NCBI GenBank assembly: GCA_003116995.1
Contig: BDSL01000055.1
Coordinates: forward strand, 372,001 to 436,000
Length of the DNA: 64,000 bases
Reading direction: 5' to 3'
From: Yamagishiella unicocca
Taxonomy: Eukaryota; Chlorophyta; Chlorophyceae; Chlamydomonadales; Volvocaceae
A program made the translations under genes and the position numbers. A model generated the notes under the pieces. It worked only from the letters and a program-made list of their open reading frames with translations, searched no databases and was not told the DNA's origin. Every line of letters begins with the position of its first letter. Position 1 is the first letter of the stretch. This document shows positions 31,137 through 43,701 of the stretch, in pieces.

Positions 31137-33316
31137 GGCTGCGGTTGCGGTTGCGGTTGCGGTTGCGGTTGCGGTTGCGGTTGCGGTTGCGGTTGCGGTT
31201 GCGGTTGCGGTTGCGGTTGGGAGTGCGGGCCCCGGTCCCCACTCGCATCCTGGTCCGCCAGCCCACCGATCCAACCGCTCTCCCAAACACCCCAATCGCC
31301 GGCAACCTCAACCAATCGCGCCTCGTCCCTCCCTTGCGTCGCAATAATCCACTTCGGGGCCAAGATCGCGGTACCAAGTGACATCAGCCTGCGCCGGCTG
31401 CATGCATGCAGCACTCACCTGTCCGCGTCCTTGGCGGCGACCCGTGGGTCGTCCACGTAGTTGGAGTAGTACTTGCGCTGCACCCCGTCCTCCGTGTGCC
31501 CCACCTGCGCTCGCCACTTGCTGCCGATGCGCACGATGTACCTGCAGGGGTGGCGTGGGAGGTGGGGTTGTGGGGTGGGGCTGGGGCTGGCGAGGAAGTC
31601 CGCGGACGAGGGTAGGAGAAACCGGAACCCAAAGCCTAGTGGGTGGACAAGCCCCTCACAAGCCATAGCCGGAATACAAGACGAACACCAACACCGCTCG
31701 CGCCATGACGGGCCAAAACCCTGACGCCCTTGACTTCCATGACTCGTTCCGCGCGCAGCGCATCGACCTAGCCGGACATGTAAAGTGACGGACACCAGGG
31801 CTAGCTGTGTCGTGAAAACAGAAAAGCTGCCTTCCAGTACTGCCCTCACACCAACCGTTGCCGCCGTCCCTGTACTGCCCTCACACCAACCGTTGCCGCC
31901 GTCCCTGTACTGCCCTCACACCAACCGTTGCCGCCGTCCCTGCCGTGCCCACCTGAAAGGCGGCCGCTCGGGTGCTGCTGGCGGCGCCGCCACCGAGGGC
32001 AGCGGCAGCGTCGCCGCCGCCGCCGCCGCCATCCCAGCCGCGGGCATTCCTGCCGCCGCGTGCCTCTGCTGCTGCATCAGCAGCTGGCGGTCGTCTCCTT
32101 TCAGAGGCTTTGGGTGGTGGTTGTGGTGGTTGTGGTTTGGCCCGGCAGTAAGTAGGTCCAGCGCAGGCCCAGCGCTGCCGTACGCTGCTCCACACGCAGC
32201 TGCCGCGCCCGCTCTTGCGGTCAAACGCGAGGCGCCGGGGTGCGGTCCCACGTGGGTCGCCGCCACCGCCGCTGCCGCCACCGCCGCCGCCGCCGCTGCG
32301 GCCGCCGCCGCTGCGCCGCCTTCCTCGTCGCTCCCGGCGCGACTCTGGCCGCCGCTCGCACTGGCGCTTCCAGCCAGCGCCGCCACCTTACGCTTGCGGG
32401 GCTGCTTGGTTCCGGAGCCGCCACGACCTGCGGCCGCGGTCGCTGCTAGCGCCCCGACGGACCCCCCTTGACCCCTAGGCCGGTCATCAGGATGCCCCGG
32501 GTGTGGGTGCCGGTGCTGGTGTTGGTGCTGTTGGTGCATGTGGTGCGGATGGAGTGGCGCCGGGGCCTGCCGGTGCTGCGGCTGGTGCGGTAACTTCGCC
32601 GGGTGTTGCCGGCTTCGTTGCTGTTGCCCCCCGAGGCGATGCTGCTGCTGCTCCGGCCGCTGCCGCTGCGTTGCAGGCTCCCCACCCGCTGCACCCGCAC
32701 CCTCCCCGGGAGAGCTGCGGGAGTGCCGATGGTCGGGCTGTTGCGGCTGCTGCGGCTGTTGCGGCTGCTGCTCCGAAGCCGCTTGACTGCCATGCGCCGC
32801 CATAACGCCAGCAGCCGTCGCCGCCGTCGCCGCCGCAAACTGCTGCACCTGTTGCAGCTGGAGGTGCTGCTGCTGCTGTTGCTGCTGCTGATGGAGGTAC
32901 TGATGTTGCTGCTGATGGAAGTGTTCCTGCTGGAGGTGCTGCTGCTGCTGCTGCTGCTGCTGGGAGAACAGGTGGAATGGCGACATCACCGGCCCCGCTT
33001 CTAGCGCGGCTTGCTGCGCCTGCTGCGCGTGCTGCGCCTGATGCTGGGCATCCTGCGAAGGCACGGGACCGCCCTCCAGGAACGGCAGGCACCAGCCGGC
33101 CTCGATCAAGGATCCGGATCCGGATCTGGATCTGGATCCGGGCGCGGCTTGCGCCTGGGCGGCCAATGAGGCTGCAGCGGCAGCCATGTGGAGGGCCAGC
33201 GGCGGCGGCATGTGCATGTGCATATGCATCGGTAGGGGCATCGGCATCGGCATGGGGAAGGGGAAGGAGAAGGGGAAGGGCAGTGGGAAGCCGGGCGGCG
33301 GCTGGAAGCCCGACAT
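30892..33316 (-). CDS. AP2-like domain protein 1
   Basis: Three exons, 33316-31953, 31541-31419 and 31039-30892, with two phase-2 introns give 544 aa. Exon 1 (454 aa) is low complexity: an F/P/M-rich start, His- and Gln-rich tracts, poly-Ala and a basic KQPRKRK stretch that may be a nuclear signal. Its last codon is completed by exon 2, giving FRYIVRIGSKWRAQVGH, VQRKYYSNYVDDPRVAAKDA and, in exon 3, ILYKLRG. The order (YIV, W-R-A, K-YYS-YV, AA-DAD, RG) follows the three-strand-plus-helix AP2 fold, although the classic YRGVR/WLG motifs are altered. It ends in seven Gln before the stop. Probably a sequence-specific transcription factor. It is a tandem paralogue of the next gene upstream, sharing the intron inside the DAD(R/K) motif. 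Confidence 0.7.
31085..31220 (+). repeat. Hexanucleotide array inside intron 2 of AP2-like gene 1
   Basis: Runs of ttgctg followed by ttgcgg units fill the intron just upstream (in gene sense) of exon 3. Read on the gene strand the array is CAACAG/CAACCG-rich, ending before the pyrimidine tract and acceptor at 31040-31041. Confidence 0.85.
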
Positions 33317-33577
33317 GGCCGCCGCCGCCGCCGCGGCGGCGGTGGCGGCGGCGGCGGCTGCCTGGTGGTGAGCGGCTGCTGCTGCTGCTGTTGTGGCCTC
33401 GGCGGGGGACTCAGTGGGCCCGGCGTCTGGCGTCGTGGGTTATAAGTGAAGAGGAGCCGGTAGGCGGGGCGATACAAAGGGGCGCAAGGATAGAGGGAAG
33501 GCGGGGTCATAGGGAAGTCATGGGGGTAGTGGGGGGAGTGCATGTGACAAGGCCGGAATGGCCGGGTGCATGGAGAC

Positions 33578-36500
33578 CTACGACTGGGCTGAGGTATGGA
33601 CTCGGACTTCATGGAGTGACTGCTCGCTCCCCTTCTCCAAGAAAAACCCCAATGAAATGAAAGTCCACCTCGGCCAGAGTCGGCCGCACATGCCTCTGTC
33701 GCCGGCGTCGTGCAGCCGCCCCCCCCGCGGTGCGATCCCGACCAAACCCCAATGAAATGAAAGTCCACCTCGGCCAGAGTCGGCCGCACATGCCTCTGTC
33801 GCCGGCGTCGTGCAGCCGCCCCCCCCCGCGGTGCGATCCCCAATGAAATGAAAGTCCACCTCGGCCAGAGTCGGCCGCACATGCCTCTGTCGCCGGCGTC
33901 GTGCAGCCGCCCCCCCCGCGGTGCGATCCCGACCACCACCGCCACCACACCGCCGCCGCCGCGCACCTCCCCACGCCGCCGTCCGCAGGGCCTTACTGTC
34001 CGCCTCGCCTCGGCCGCCGCCACCGCCGCCAGCTGCACACGTGCTGCCAGCGACGCCGCTGGCGTCGCTACCGCCACGGATGCTGCCGCCGCCGCCGCCG
34101 CCGCCGCGGCCGCCGCCGCCGCCACGACCTGGGTCGCCTCGTAGGGCTGCAGCAGCGGTGGCGGCGGCACCCCCGCACTTGCGACCTGCCTCCGTCCCTG
34201 AGTCAAGATCCGCCGTCGCCCCCGCAGCCGCCGCCGCCACTGGCGGCACTGGCGGCACAATCGCTGCCGTACACTCCGCCGCCGCCGCAGCTGGCGCGGG
34301 TGCGAGGTACCCCGCCGCCGCCACCTCCGCCGCCGCCATCATCGCCGTCATCGCCGCACCGTACGCGCCGAAGCCGCCCCCTCCGTTGTCGTCATCGTTT
34401 GCCGTACACTTGGCGCCGCCGCCGCCTTCCATTCCGACCAACGGCACGGCGGCCGCGCTTCCGAACGTGGCGTAGCTGGAGTCCCCGCTGCCGCTCAGGT
34501 CCCCTCTTCCTCCCCCGCCACGTCTCTTCCCGCTCCCGCCACCGCCACCGCCGGCGACGCCACCGCCAAAATCGCCAATGCCAACGCAAACGCCAGCGCA
34601 GAGCCCACCTGCACTCCCTCCCTGGAGCGCCCCGTCCTGCTGTAAAGCGCCGCGGCCTGCTGCTCCGGCGACGAACGGGTCCGCACCCGGCCGCCCGGGG
34701 CAACCCGGCTCCTGATGCGCGTCCCCGCCGCCGCCAGCTGTAGCTGCACCCGCAGCTGCAGCCCCGCCCGCAGCTGTAGCTGCACCCGCAGCTGTAGCTG
34801 CACCCGCAGCTGTAGCTGCACCCGCAGCTGTAGCTGCACCCGCAGAGGGAGGCGCACTCCCGGCACCACTCCCGGCGGCCGCCTGGGCGGGTCGGGGTCG
34901 CAGGTGCGACTGAGGGCAGGGGTAAGGCTGTGGGTAGGGCTGGGGCTGAGGGTGGGGGTGAGGTCGTTGGCGCAGGCCGCCCCTGCCGCCGGAATGGCGG
35001 GACAGGTCCAGCAGCGCCGCCGCAGCCATGAGCGCAGTGGACTCCTGCGCGGGGTGCAGCTGCTGCAGCAGCTCCTGCGAACGGGGTTTGGGGAAGTCAT
35101 GCGGGTACTTGGGGGTGGGTGACGTCGAGAGCTGTCAGGGCGGGGAAAGACCCAAGACCCACACACCCACACACCCACACACCCACACACCACCACCCAC
35201 AACCGCACACAACCGCACACAGAGCCACAGACCCACACACCTGCAGCGACACTGAGTCCAGGACGCTCCGCTCCGCCTCCGGCAGCGGAAAGTTGAGCGG
35301 GAAACCGGGGCCGCGCAGCTTGTACAGCAGTCTGCCGTACCAGGATCCGTCACGCCACGTGGGCGCCGTACATGGATGCGGGAGGGCGGGAGGGACGAGG
35401 GTGGCGGGCAGTCGGTCGGTCGTGGGCATGTTGCCAACACTTGCCCGCACGATAGAAACAGGATCAGGAACAGCAAGGAACAGCTCCAGCAGGCGCAAAT
35501 AGTGCATCGACTAAACTCCAGGGATGTCCCCCCTGCAGCAGCAGCTCCCGTCACGCGGCTGCCGGCCCCATGGGGATGCCCGTACGACAGCAATCCTATG
35601 TACCAATGCGGCACAGCCCGGTCTGCCGTCCGTCCATGACCCGCCCCTGCCCCCCTGGCTCCCGCCCTGGAGCAGTAGCCGTACTTGTCTGCATCTCGTG
35701 CCGCCAGCGCGGCACTCCTCACGTAGCTCGAGTAGTACTTGCGCTGCACGCCGCCCTCCATGTGACCGACCTGCGCCCGCCACTTGTCGCCCACCTGCGC
35801 CGCCGCGGGGGTTTTCCAGGTGTTTTCCAGGGTTTCCCAGGGCTCCCCACGATTATATTTTTCCGCCCTGGCTACACCCTAAAGCCCTTAAGCGCAGATC
35901 ATGCTCGCCGCTCCACCCACCCCCACCTGCACAATGTACTTGTAGCCGCCCTCAGGAACAGCCCGCTGGACTTGGCGGGCGGTTGCGGCGCCATGGGGCT
36001 GCCGGCAGAGCATAGGACCCGCGGCAGCTGGCCGCCGCCTCGGCGGCTGAGGCCGCTGCTGCAGCACCCGAGCCGCGGCATCCTCCACCTCCACCTCTAC
36101 CTTCACCGCCGCTGCCGCTGCCGCCGCCGCCCAGAGCTCGTGTGCCGTGAATTCCTGTTGTTCACCTCGCTGCTGCTGCTGCTGCCGCTGAGTAGGCTCC
36201 TCCTCTTGTCCGACGTAACCCCGCACCCGAGCAGCCAGGGCAGCAGCGCCTCGCGCGGCCCGCTGGGGCGGCTCCACGCTTGGAAAGGCCTCGGGCAGCA
36301 GGGGCTCCAGGGGGGGCAGGGGCTCCAGGGGGGGCAGGGGCTCCAGGGGGGGCAGGGGCTCCAGGGGGGGCAGCTCAGGGGCCAGTGGGTTCACCCTGGA
36401 GCTGTCCGCCTCCTTCCACATTACGAGATGCTGGTCGAGGGAACGGTGCACCTCTGGTTGGTGCGTTTCTGGTTGCGGTTGTGGTTGCAGTGGCGGTGGC

Positions 36501-36692
36501 GGTGGCGGTGGCGGTGGCGGTGGCGGTTCTGGCAAGCTCTCGAGCACCCAACCACCTGGATGTCGGTTTGCGCCATACGATTGCGGGGCGGCATCAGGCG
36601 ACCACACGGTATGCTGCTCTTCTTCCTTGACTGCAGCAGATGACGCACATACCTGCTGCCGCGTCTGCTGCTGCGTCTGCTGCTGCTGTTGA

Positions 36693-36724
<32 letters not shown>

Positions 36725-36728
36725 CTGT

Positions 36729-36760
<32 letters not shown>

Positions 36761-37384
36761 TTGCTGTTGCCGCTGCATATGCTGCTGTTGCTGTTGCTGC
36801 TGCTGCATTTGCTGTTGCTGTTGGTGTTGCTGCTGCTGCTGCAGCGATGGCTGTAACAGGTGAAGTGGCATCCCGAACGGCATTCCAAAGGGCGCCCAAG
36901 GCGGCTGCATGTTGAACGGCGGCGGCATCATCGACTGCAGCGCCTCCATTGCCTGCTGGCCTGCAGCACCACCGCCGCTCCACTGCTGCTGCTGCTGCTG
37001 CTGCTGCTGCAGCAGCAGCTGCTGCTGGCAAGCCTGCATGTATAACCCGCCCATCATGCCGAGTTGCAGCGGCATCGGCGGCCCGCCGGCGAGATGTAGG
37101 GGGAACAGCGGGTTGCCCCCCGGGGCCATACACATGTCACTGGCCTCTGCGGCCGCACTGCGACGACCCGCTCGCTCCAACCCGCCGGCCGCCAGGGCCG
37201 CCTCCGCCGCCGCTCCTCCCGTCCCGCTGATGACGCCACCGCTGCCGGCGCTGCTGTCGCTGCCGCCACACTCGGCCTGCGCTGGTGGCAGCGGCATCTG
37301 CGGCGATTCGGGCCGCACAACGGGAGGCGGCGGCGGCGGAGGTGGAGGAGGCGGCTGCGGCGCATCGTCCGCGCCGCTGCTTTT

Positions 37385-37415
<31 letters not shown>

Positions 37416-39289
37416 GCCTCAGCAGCATCAAATACGTCACCGGTGACCTGCTGTCGGTGCGAAACCCCAGCCAACGCTAGTGCTGCAGCGGCTGCCGCCA
37501 GCGCCTCCAGCCCCTCCGAATCATCGACGTGCGGGGCCCCACCGGGTTGCCTGACCAGCACCAGGGCGGCCCGCTCCTCGGGAGCCTTCGCATCCTCCGT
37601 CGCCTCCGCCACTGCCCCTACTACTGTCGCTCCTGCCGCCGGGATTGTCGCTCCTGCCGTTCTTGCCGCCTCGGTCTCTTCCATTCCCGCCTGCGCAGCG
37701 TTCACTCGCGTCGCCGCTGCGACGGATCCGGAGCCGGCTCCTCCCGCCGCCGCCGGCGCCGCTGGCGCGGCTGCCGCCCCGTGACCTCCCTGCCCCGGCC
37801 GCGCACCTCCCGCGCTGAGCCTCCTGGGTGTCGGTCGGATGGGGTAACACACCCCCACGATAGCAGCGGCCGCAGCTGCCGCTCCCCGGGCGGTAAGTAC
37901 CGGGCGGGCCGCTGCGCTGAGTACTGATTCCGTTGCAGCTGCGGATGTGTTGGTGCCAGCCACTGCCGCCGCCACCTCCGCTTCCTCCTCCACACAAGCT
38001 TTACCTCCAGCTGCTCCAGCGCTGCCCGCCTTCGCCTCCGCCCCCGCGCACGACCGCTGTGTGGTTCCGAGTCCAGGGTGCAGTGCCCCGGGGAGCCTCG
38101 AGTGGTCCGTTGGCCCCTCACCCCCGTCCGGTGACCCACCGAAATACACACGGGCGCCATCGCTGCCACCACCACGGCCGCCACCAGCACCACCGCCACC
38201 GCCGCCGCCGCCGCCACCGCCGCCGCTGCTAACACTTTTCGTTTCTGTCGCGTGCACCGGTCTTGCCAGGCCTCCGCTGCCCCCTGGGTCGCCCGGCCGC
38301 TGCCTTTGCTGGTGCTCCTGTTCGCGCTGCTGCTGCCGGCGGTGGAACACCACCTCGCCGCTGCCTTCGATGCCGCCATCGCGGAATGCTACTGCCGCTA
38401 CTGCCGCCGCTGCCGCCGCTGCCGCCGCTGCCGCCACTGGCGCAGCTCGCCGCTCCAAGGCGCCCGGCAACCCTCTCCCGCCGCCGCATGGTCCCCCAGG
38501 GACACACGGCGGCCTCATCTCCCCCCCGACAGCACCCGGCTCCACGGTGCGGCTCAGCGTATGCCCGCCAGCCGCCGCCACCTGCACGGCTCCGCGCCGC
38601 CACTCGGGTGCCGCTAGCGGAGGAGGCGGAGGCGGAGGCGGAGGCGGGGGCCCCAGCAGCAGCGGCAGCGGCAGTGGAAATGGCGGCGGCAGGCAGCTGC
38701 TGAGAGGCGACAGCAGCGTCTCGCCCTCAGCATCAGCGCCCGAACCGCCGGCCGCCCGCGTGGACCCCAGTGGTTTCGGAGCCACTACCGGGCGGCCATC
38801 TAGCTGCTGGTGTTGCTGAAGCTGGTGCTGCTGGTGCTGCTGCTGCTGGTGCTGTTGTCTCTGGGCTCCAGGATCCAAGTCAGGCTCAGAGAGACCCAGC
38901 TGCGCTTCGAAGACCGGCCGACGAGCCGCTGCCGCTGCGGCCAGAGCGCAAACCGCAGCTGTTACAATTGAGTCGGGGCCGGGGCCGGGGCCGGGGCCGG
39001 GGCCGGGGCCGGGGCCGGGAGAGGAGCTCGGCGAGGTCACCGCAGGGCCCAGACATGCCGCGCTGACGGAGGGAGATGAGGAGGACGTTGGATGATGGTC
39101 GAGGTGGCCGGGTTGCCGGCCCGGCCCGGCTCCGGGTGCAGCTTGCAACCAGGACGACGCGCCCAGCGTCGTGGACGGAGGGCTTCCGTCGCCAAGAACC
39201 GAGAGGGAGGCCCTTTCATCGCCTTTCTTAACGACATGATGTGGGGCTGGGGGCGCGAGCGCAGTTTGTGAGGTGTGTCGCTCCCTCAT
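33578..39289 (-). CDS. AP2-like domain protein 2, very large and low-complexity
   Basis: Exons 39289-35927, 35794-35685, 35331-35241 and 35074-33578 are phase-consistent and give 1686 aa. The first ATG is in a good position, with stops upstream. Exon 1 (1121 aa) is almost all Ala/Gly/Pro/Gln, with a long Gln run (near 36690-36850) and four copies of PPLEPL (36300-36370). The AP2-like fold spans the end of exon 1 through exon 3: GGYKYIVQ|VGDKWRAQVGH, VQRKYYSSYV, AARDADK, LYKLRGPGFPLNFPL. Exon 4 begins ELLQQLHPAQESTALMAAAA and becomes Gly/Ala-rich. The last 120 codons run through a 91-100-bp minisatellite, so the true stop may lie earlier. Likely a nuclear transcription factor. Confidence 0.65.
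33650..33934 (-). repeat. 91-100-bp minisatellite, three units
   Basis: Units at about 33650-33749, 33750-33840 and 33841-33934 begin CAATGAAATGAAAGTCCACC and end in a C-run plus GCGGTGCGATCCC. Length differences come from a GACCAAACC insert and C-run slippage. The array lies at the 3' end of AP2-like gene 2. Confidence 0.9.
35158..35240 (-). repeat. (CACACC)n-type array in intron 3 of AP2-like gene 2
   Basis: acacacccacacaccc units directly follow the splice donor of exon 3 (GTGTGTGGG on the gene strand). The donor itself is part of the array. Confidence 0.8.
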
Positions 39290-42143
39290 CGACCGCGCCC
39301 TCCCCGAGGCTTGCGCTTGATTTCAGGCCGTCCAGGCACCTGACGCCCGCGAATTAACATATGGACGACTAGACGTGTGCAGATGTGATTGCGCTGCCTG
39401 CGGTCTCGTCTTTGGAAGTCGCGCCATGTTGAGTTCGGGTAGTTGAGCTTATCGCTTTCGGTGGTCGCCGGCGAGATCGCTCCACCGAGATGTTGTCGAG
39501 GATGTAATAGGAACTCAATGGATGCGCTTATGCTGCCCAAAGGGTCACCTCCTGGCACTCGTCAACGGCCGGAACCTCGGTGGTGCGGGAGCCTACCGCG
39601 CGCAGCTCCTGAGCAACGCATAAATCCTACGTAAGGTGTTCCGACAAGTTGCAGACGGCGCTGAGGACGCATGTGAACACGGATCCGACGATCTTGTACG
39701 GCGACGGTTATTCGCCGTACTAAACTTTGTGCGAAACAAGCTTTTTGTCGACACTCGGACCCAAGATTTCGGTTGTAAATCCTACCACTGCATTTCTTCA
39801 CTTAATTAGGACCATCCCTACCGCGCACAGGGATCTCGCGTCGCTCTTGCAGCATACTGCTCTGGGCACGACAGCTTCTTGCTGTCACGGGATCACTGAG
39901 CTAATGCGCCTGCCATGATTTCTTTTCTGAGCTACACAAGCTTGCATTTCAGCTGCGTGCGATGACTCCACTGTACTGATAAACTCTTGCTGAGGGACGC
40001 TAACGCTGACCGAACTCCAGGTCCTATGACGATGCGGCTTTCAGCAGGCCTGCCGGCCCCCAAAATGCCTCACCTGGTTAGCCTTCCGACCTGACTCAAC
40101 AAACTTACAATGCAGGCCTTCCCGCGCCTGAGGCTGGGGCCTAGGGCGCGATAGCCTTCATCCGTCCGTATCCGTCCACCGTCAAAGCACACCTCGCGAC
40201 AATCAACCTTGCCACACTCGAATAGTTTTGGCGCCTAGGGACTGGTCGCCATTCGCGGCACCGCCCTCGCCAGGTGTCGGGGCACGCCCCTTGACGGCGG
40301 TGTTTGAACTGAACTATCACAGCCTCACTGCGGTACTACCAAAAACACAATGCACAAACCTCCCTGGCGCAGATTGCACAAACCTCCCTGGCGCACATTG
40401 GGCCCCGGAGGACATTCGACCATCACACACAGCGCGTTCCGCCCGCTCCCCCGTCCACCGGGGAGCGAATAGGGCTTGTGGCACGACAGAGAAGGACCGA
40501 AAACTCCGGTCGCAGGCATTGGGGACGAACACGTCAAGGACTTGTCACATTGGGGTTGACTCGAATATGGTACCTGAAACGTAAGAAAAAATGCGCGTCC
40601 GGCGCCTGCTGATGCGACCACTCAAGGCGCTTCCTGGACTCATCGCTGACACATTGATTGACGCGTTGCAGCACGTATAAGTGGGTCATCGACCGACAAG
40701 TAGTGTAAAAGATATCGACCCCAATTATGTACTCATGGGGGATCGGGTGAACATGTGGTGTGTGTGTATGTGTGTGTCTGTGTGTCAAACGAGCATAAGA
40801 ATCAATAGCCGCTCGAAAATGAACCCCGCAGTCAATCACTAAACAAGGCCGAACCAATCAGGAAGTCCGAACCAATCAGGAAATCCTGTCGAACGGAGGA
40901 CAGACGCATCCGTCCGTGATTGCCCTACATGTCCACGTGTTCCCAATTCAACTCAGCCAGCCATGCCCCCGAACGTAAAGTCGAGCTCCGTCAGTTTCGT
41001 GCTCCCCAACATCCCAACTCCGCTCGCCGACGCTTTCAATTATTGTGGCATTATGGTATGATCAGAAGGGTCGCCATCCCCACTGACCCATGGGTCGCCA
41101 CGACGCCTCGCAGCGGTTGCCCCGGCTCTCGGTCGCGCCCGCTCAATCGCATGCAGTGCAGTTCAGTGCAGTTCAGAGTGCGCCCGGCAGCGCCTCATTC
41201 CCGCCCCCCCCCCCGAAGCATACACGACAGACTCAGACCCAGCCATGTCCCACGCGGGACGCCTGGGGGGGATGCTTGCTCGCCCGCCATGCACTTCTCG
41301 AACCCCCCTGCGCGCCCGCCCGCCACCCCGCCGTACGGACCAGATAAGGTAAGCCGCCGCCAACCAGGGAACCTCGATAGAAAACAGCTGCGTCTGCGTC
41401 TGCTGCTGCTTTGGCTGTAGCTGAGCCTCGCAGCGGCCTCCCGCCGCCGGCACCACTTGCCCGGGCGGCAGCTGCTGCTGCCGCGGTCGGCGCCCGACGC
41501 CTTAACTTCCGCCCCAGCTTACATCACCCGGTTGCCTTGACCGGGTTGTCTGCCGGGTCGGTTGTGGGCATGAACTTACCCTGATGGAGGATGTGTGTAG
41601 AGGACGGGCAGAGAGAGGCGGGAGCATGTCAATGAGTCTGGGGCCCCTAGCCGCGGCTGTGCCCGTTGAGTTTCGCTAGCAAGGTGATGCCAGGTGGTTG
41701 CCGGAGGGCGGTTTACGGTTGGTGCCCTGAAATTCCGAAGGCAGGCTACCCAATAGCAGAACTCAGAATGGATTGCAGACGCCGAACCAGCAGTCGCCGA
41801 AGCTGGCGAGCTTTAGGACGGAAGGGCCGCGGCGAACTCTAGGGTTTCCCCCGGTGGGTGTGGGATGAGGTGGGCATTACGTGCTGGACTCGCGACATCG
41901 TGGCCAACCCCAATCCCTGCTGAGCTGGCCGGTGACGGGCATTTCCAGCATTCGATCCCATTCGTCCTAGCCCCGTAAAACCTCAAGGGTAACCAGCACA
42001 GGCTCCCCCCTCCTCTCCTCTCCTCCCCGTCCTCTCCTCTCCGTCCTCTGCTCCCTCACCTCTCCCTCCTCTCTTCCTCCTCCTCTCCCCGCGCCCCCCC
42101 CCCGCACACGTGCGCCCCCCTCCCCTGCCTCTCTGGAGCTCAC
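39290..42143. other. Intergenic; possible 3' continuation of the ankyrin gene
   Basis: Upstream of AP2-like gene 2 I see no further coding exon. Small features: a 24-bp tandem pair at 40352-40399 (GCACAAACCTCCCTGGCGCA..), a TG-rich tract at 40757-40788, and two AACCAATCAG boxes (40852-40861 and 40870-40879) that fit the NF-Y/CCAAT consensus but have no gene close by. On the minus strand near 41400-41340 a frame reads LFSIEVPWLAAAYLIWS before a GTACGG donor; this might be a later exon of the ankyrin gene, but phase could not be confirmed. Confidence 0.35.
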
Positions 42144-43701
42144 CGTGGGGGTCTGCTGGTTGTAGCGGCCCCCCCGGTCCATCAGCAGACTGAACGCCTC
42201 CTGCGCCTCCTCGCCCCTGAGCGGTCGACCGGACGGGCGGGAGGGAGGCGAAACGTATTTGCATCGAAAGGCAGGGGCACGACGTAGGTCCTCCGCGCAT
42301 CAGACCCCCGCCCCGCCCTGGGGTCCTTCGCCGCTGTAGACAACTGCGACCATGCACCCATGCGACCATGCATCCATGCACCCAAGACGCGGCGCACCGG
42401 CTTCCGACCCATTTCGCCAACGTGACTGCCTTCTCCGAGACCGGTGAGTGACTGACCAACTGAAGCGATCTCACGTGCAGATCTCAGATTGACTGGAGCG
42501 ACCCCACGTGCAGATCTCCATGGACTCTCCGCGCAACATATGCATTTTCCAAAACCGCCCTCCCCACCCCCGGGCCCCGCCTTACGCGCCTCACACCGCA
42601 CGCCGCCGGCCCCTCTGGAGCGCCTCTCCCTTACCTCTGCAGCGCCAAGAAAACGGGCGTGAGTCCGAAGAAGTCTGGCTGGTTCACCATGGACTCCTGC
42701 TCCGCCGGCGTGCGTGCCTCCAGCAGCAGGCGAAGCACCTCGGTGCGGCCGGCGCGAGCAGCCAGGTGGATGGCAGTCCTGGCGGGGCGGGGGAGGGGGA
42801 ACAGCAGCTGTGGTGATGGTGGGGGTGATAATGATGGGGGTGATGGCACGGCAGCAGCGGGGGTGGTTTGTGACGGTGGTGCTAGCGTTGGGGGGATAAA
42901 AGCGGTGTGGCGTAAGGGGAAGGGCATATGGAACGGAGGCGGTCGAGTCGTTTCATGAACGCAAGCTGTCTGGGGTGCGCCAGGAGGGAGTTGAGGGGGC
43001 AGGCAGGACAGCGATGCCGCCGCGAGAACGACACGCGTGCGGCAGGCACTGCAGGTGGGCCGCGAGAGTGCACTGCAGCGTGCGTGAAGAGTGAGTGCGC
43101 AGGCAGGAGGGGCGGCGCTAGGGCAGCGAATGCCCCGACCCAGGCCGTCGACCCGCTGCAGAGTGCAGGAGATGCCATTGCCGTTCTGTTCGTCCGCCCA
43201 AATCGCCACTGTCCTGCAGCACTTCGTGGCCCTGCGCTTTAATGTCAACCGCGACGTGCGCCCCTCCAATGGCCCCTTCGTCCTTAACATTTTCTGCCTG
43301 CGCAACCAGGCACCATACTATCCTCCAAGGTTTTTTTTAACCTCACCTGCCGTTACATTCGGTAGCCAACGGGTCTACCCCGTAATCCATTAGGCACTCA
43401 GCAGCCTCCACCTGGCCAGCCTCAGCTGCCCAATGCAGCGCAGTTCGTTGGTACTTGTCGCGAATCTGCGTATATGCAAATCGATCAATTTACGCGTTGT
43501 TGCCCATCACGTCTTGGGCTATGCAGACCACGTCAAGGACAGCATTCCACGCTAAAGCCAAAACACGCTTACGTTAATGTTGAACTCGATGGCGCGCTCG
43601 ACTGTCCTGGTAATATACCCAGCGAGGCCTCTCTCAGCCGCCTCAAAGATAGTCTTCGGTGGGTCGACGCCCACAGACTTCTGCGCAGCAGCTGACGCCA
43701 T
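42144..43701 (-). CDS. Ankyrin-repeat protein, 3' end not resolved
   Basis: Four exons fit exactly: 43701-43573 (ATG, phase 0), 43465-43347, 42778-42635 and 42216-42144, about 155 aa so far. Exon 1 reads MASAAAQKSVGVDPPKTIFE, then AAERGLAGYITRTVERAIEF. Exon 2 has YQRTALHWAAEAGQVEAAEC and LMDYGVDPLATE; exon 3 has RTAIHLAARAGRTEVLRLLL and FFGLTPVFLALQ; exon 4 has EEAQEAFSLLMDRGG. These are three to four ankyrin units with the TALHWAA and LL...GAD-like signatures. The last donor (ACG|GTGAGC) needs another exon that I cannot place; a hydrophobic stretch near 41.4 kb hints at a membrane protein such as an ankyrin-DHHC acyltransferase, but this is a guess. Alternatively the gene is truncated. Confidence 0.65.

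Noticed and set aside
35888..35926. Reading the big AP2-like exon through to its own stop
   Set aside because: The frame beyond 35927 (VGVGGAASMICA) is not protein-like, while splicing at CAG|GTGGGG joins directly to VGDKWRAQVGH and completes the domain.
40852..40879. Two CCAAT boxes as a promoter
   Set aside because: Good NF-Y consensus matches, but no recognised transcript start within 1.2 kb and they form part of a simple tandem duplication.
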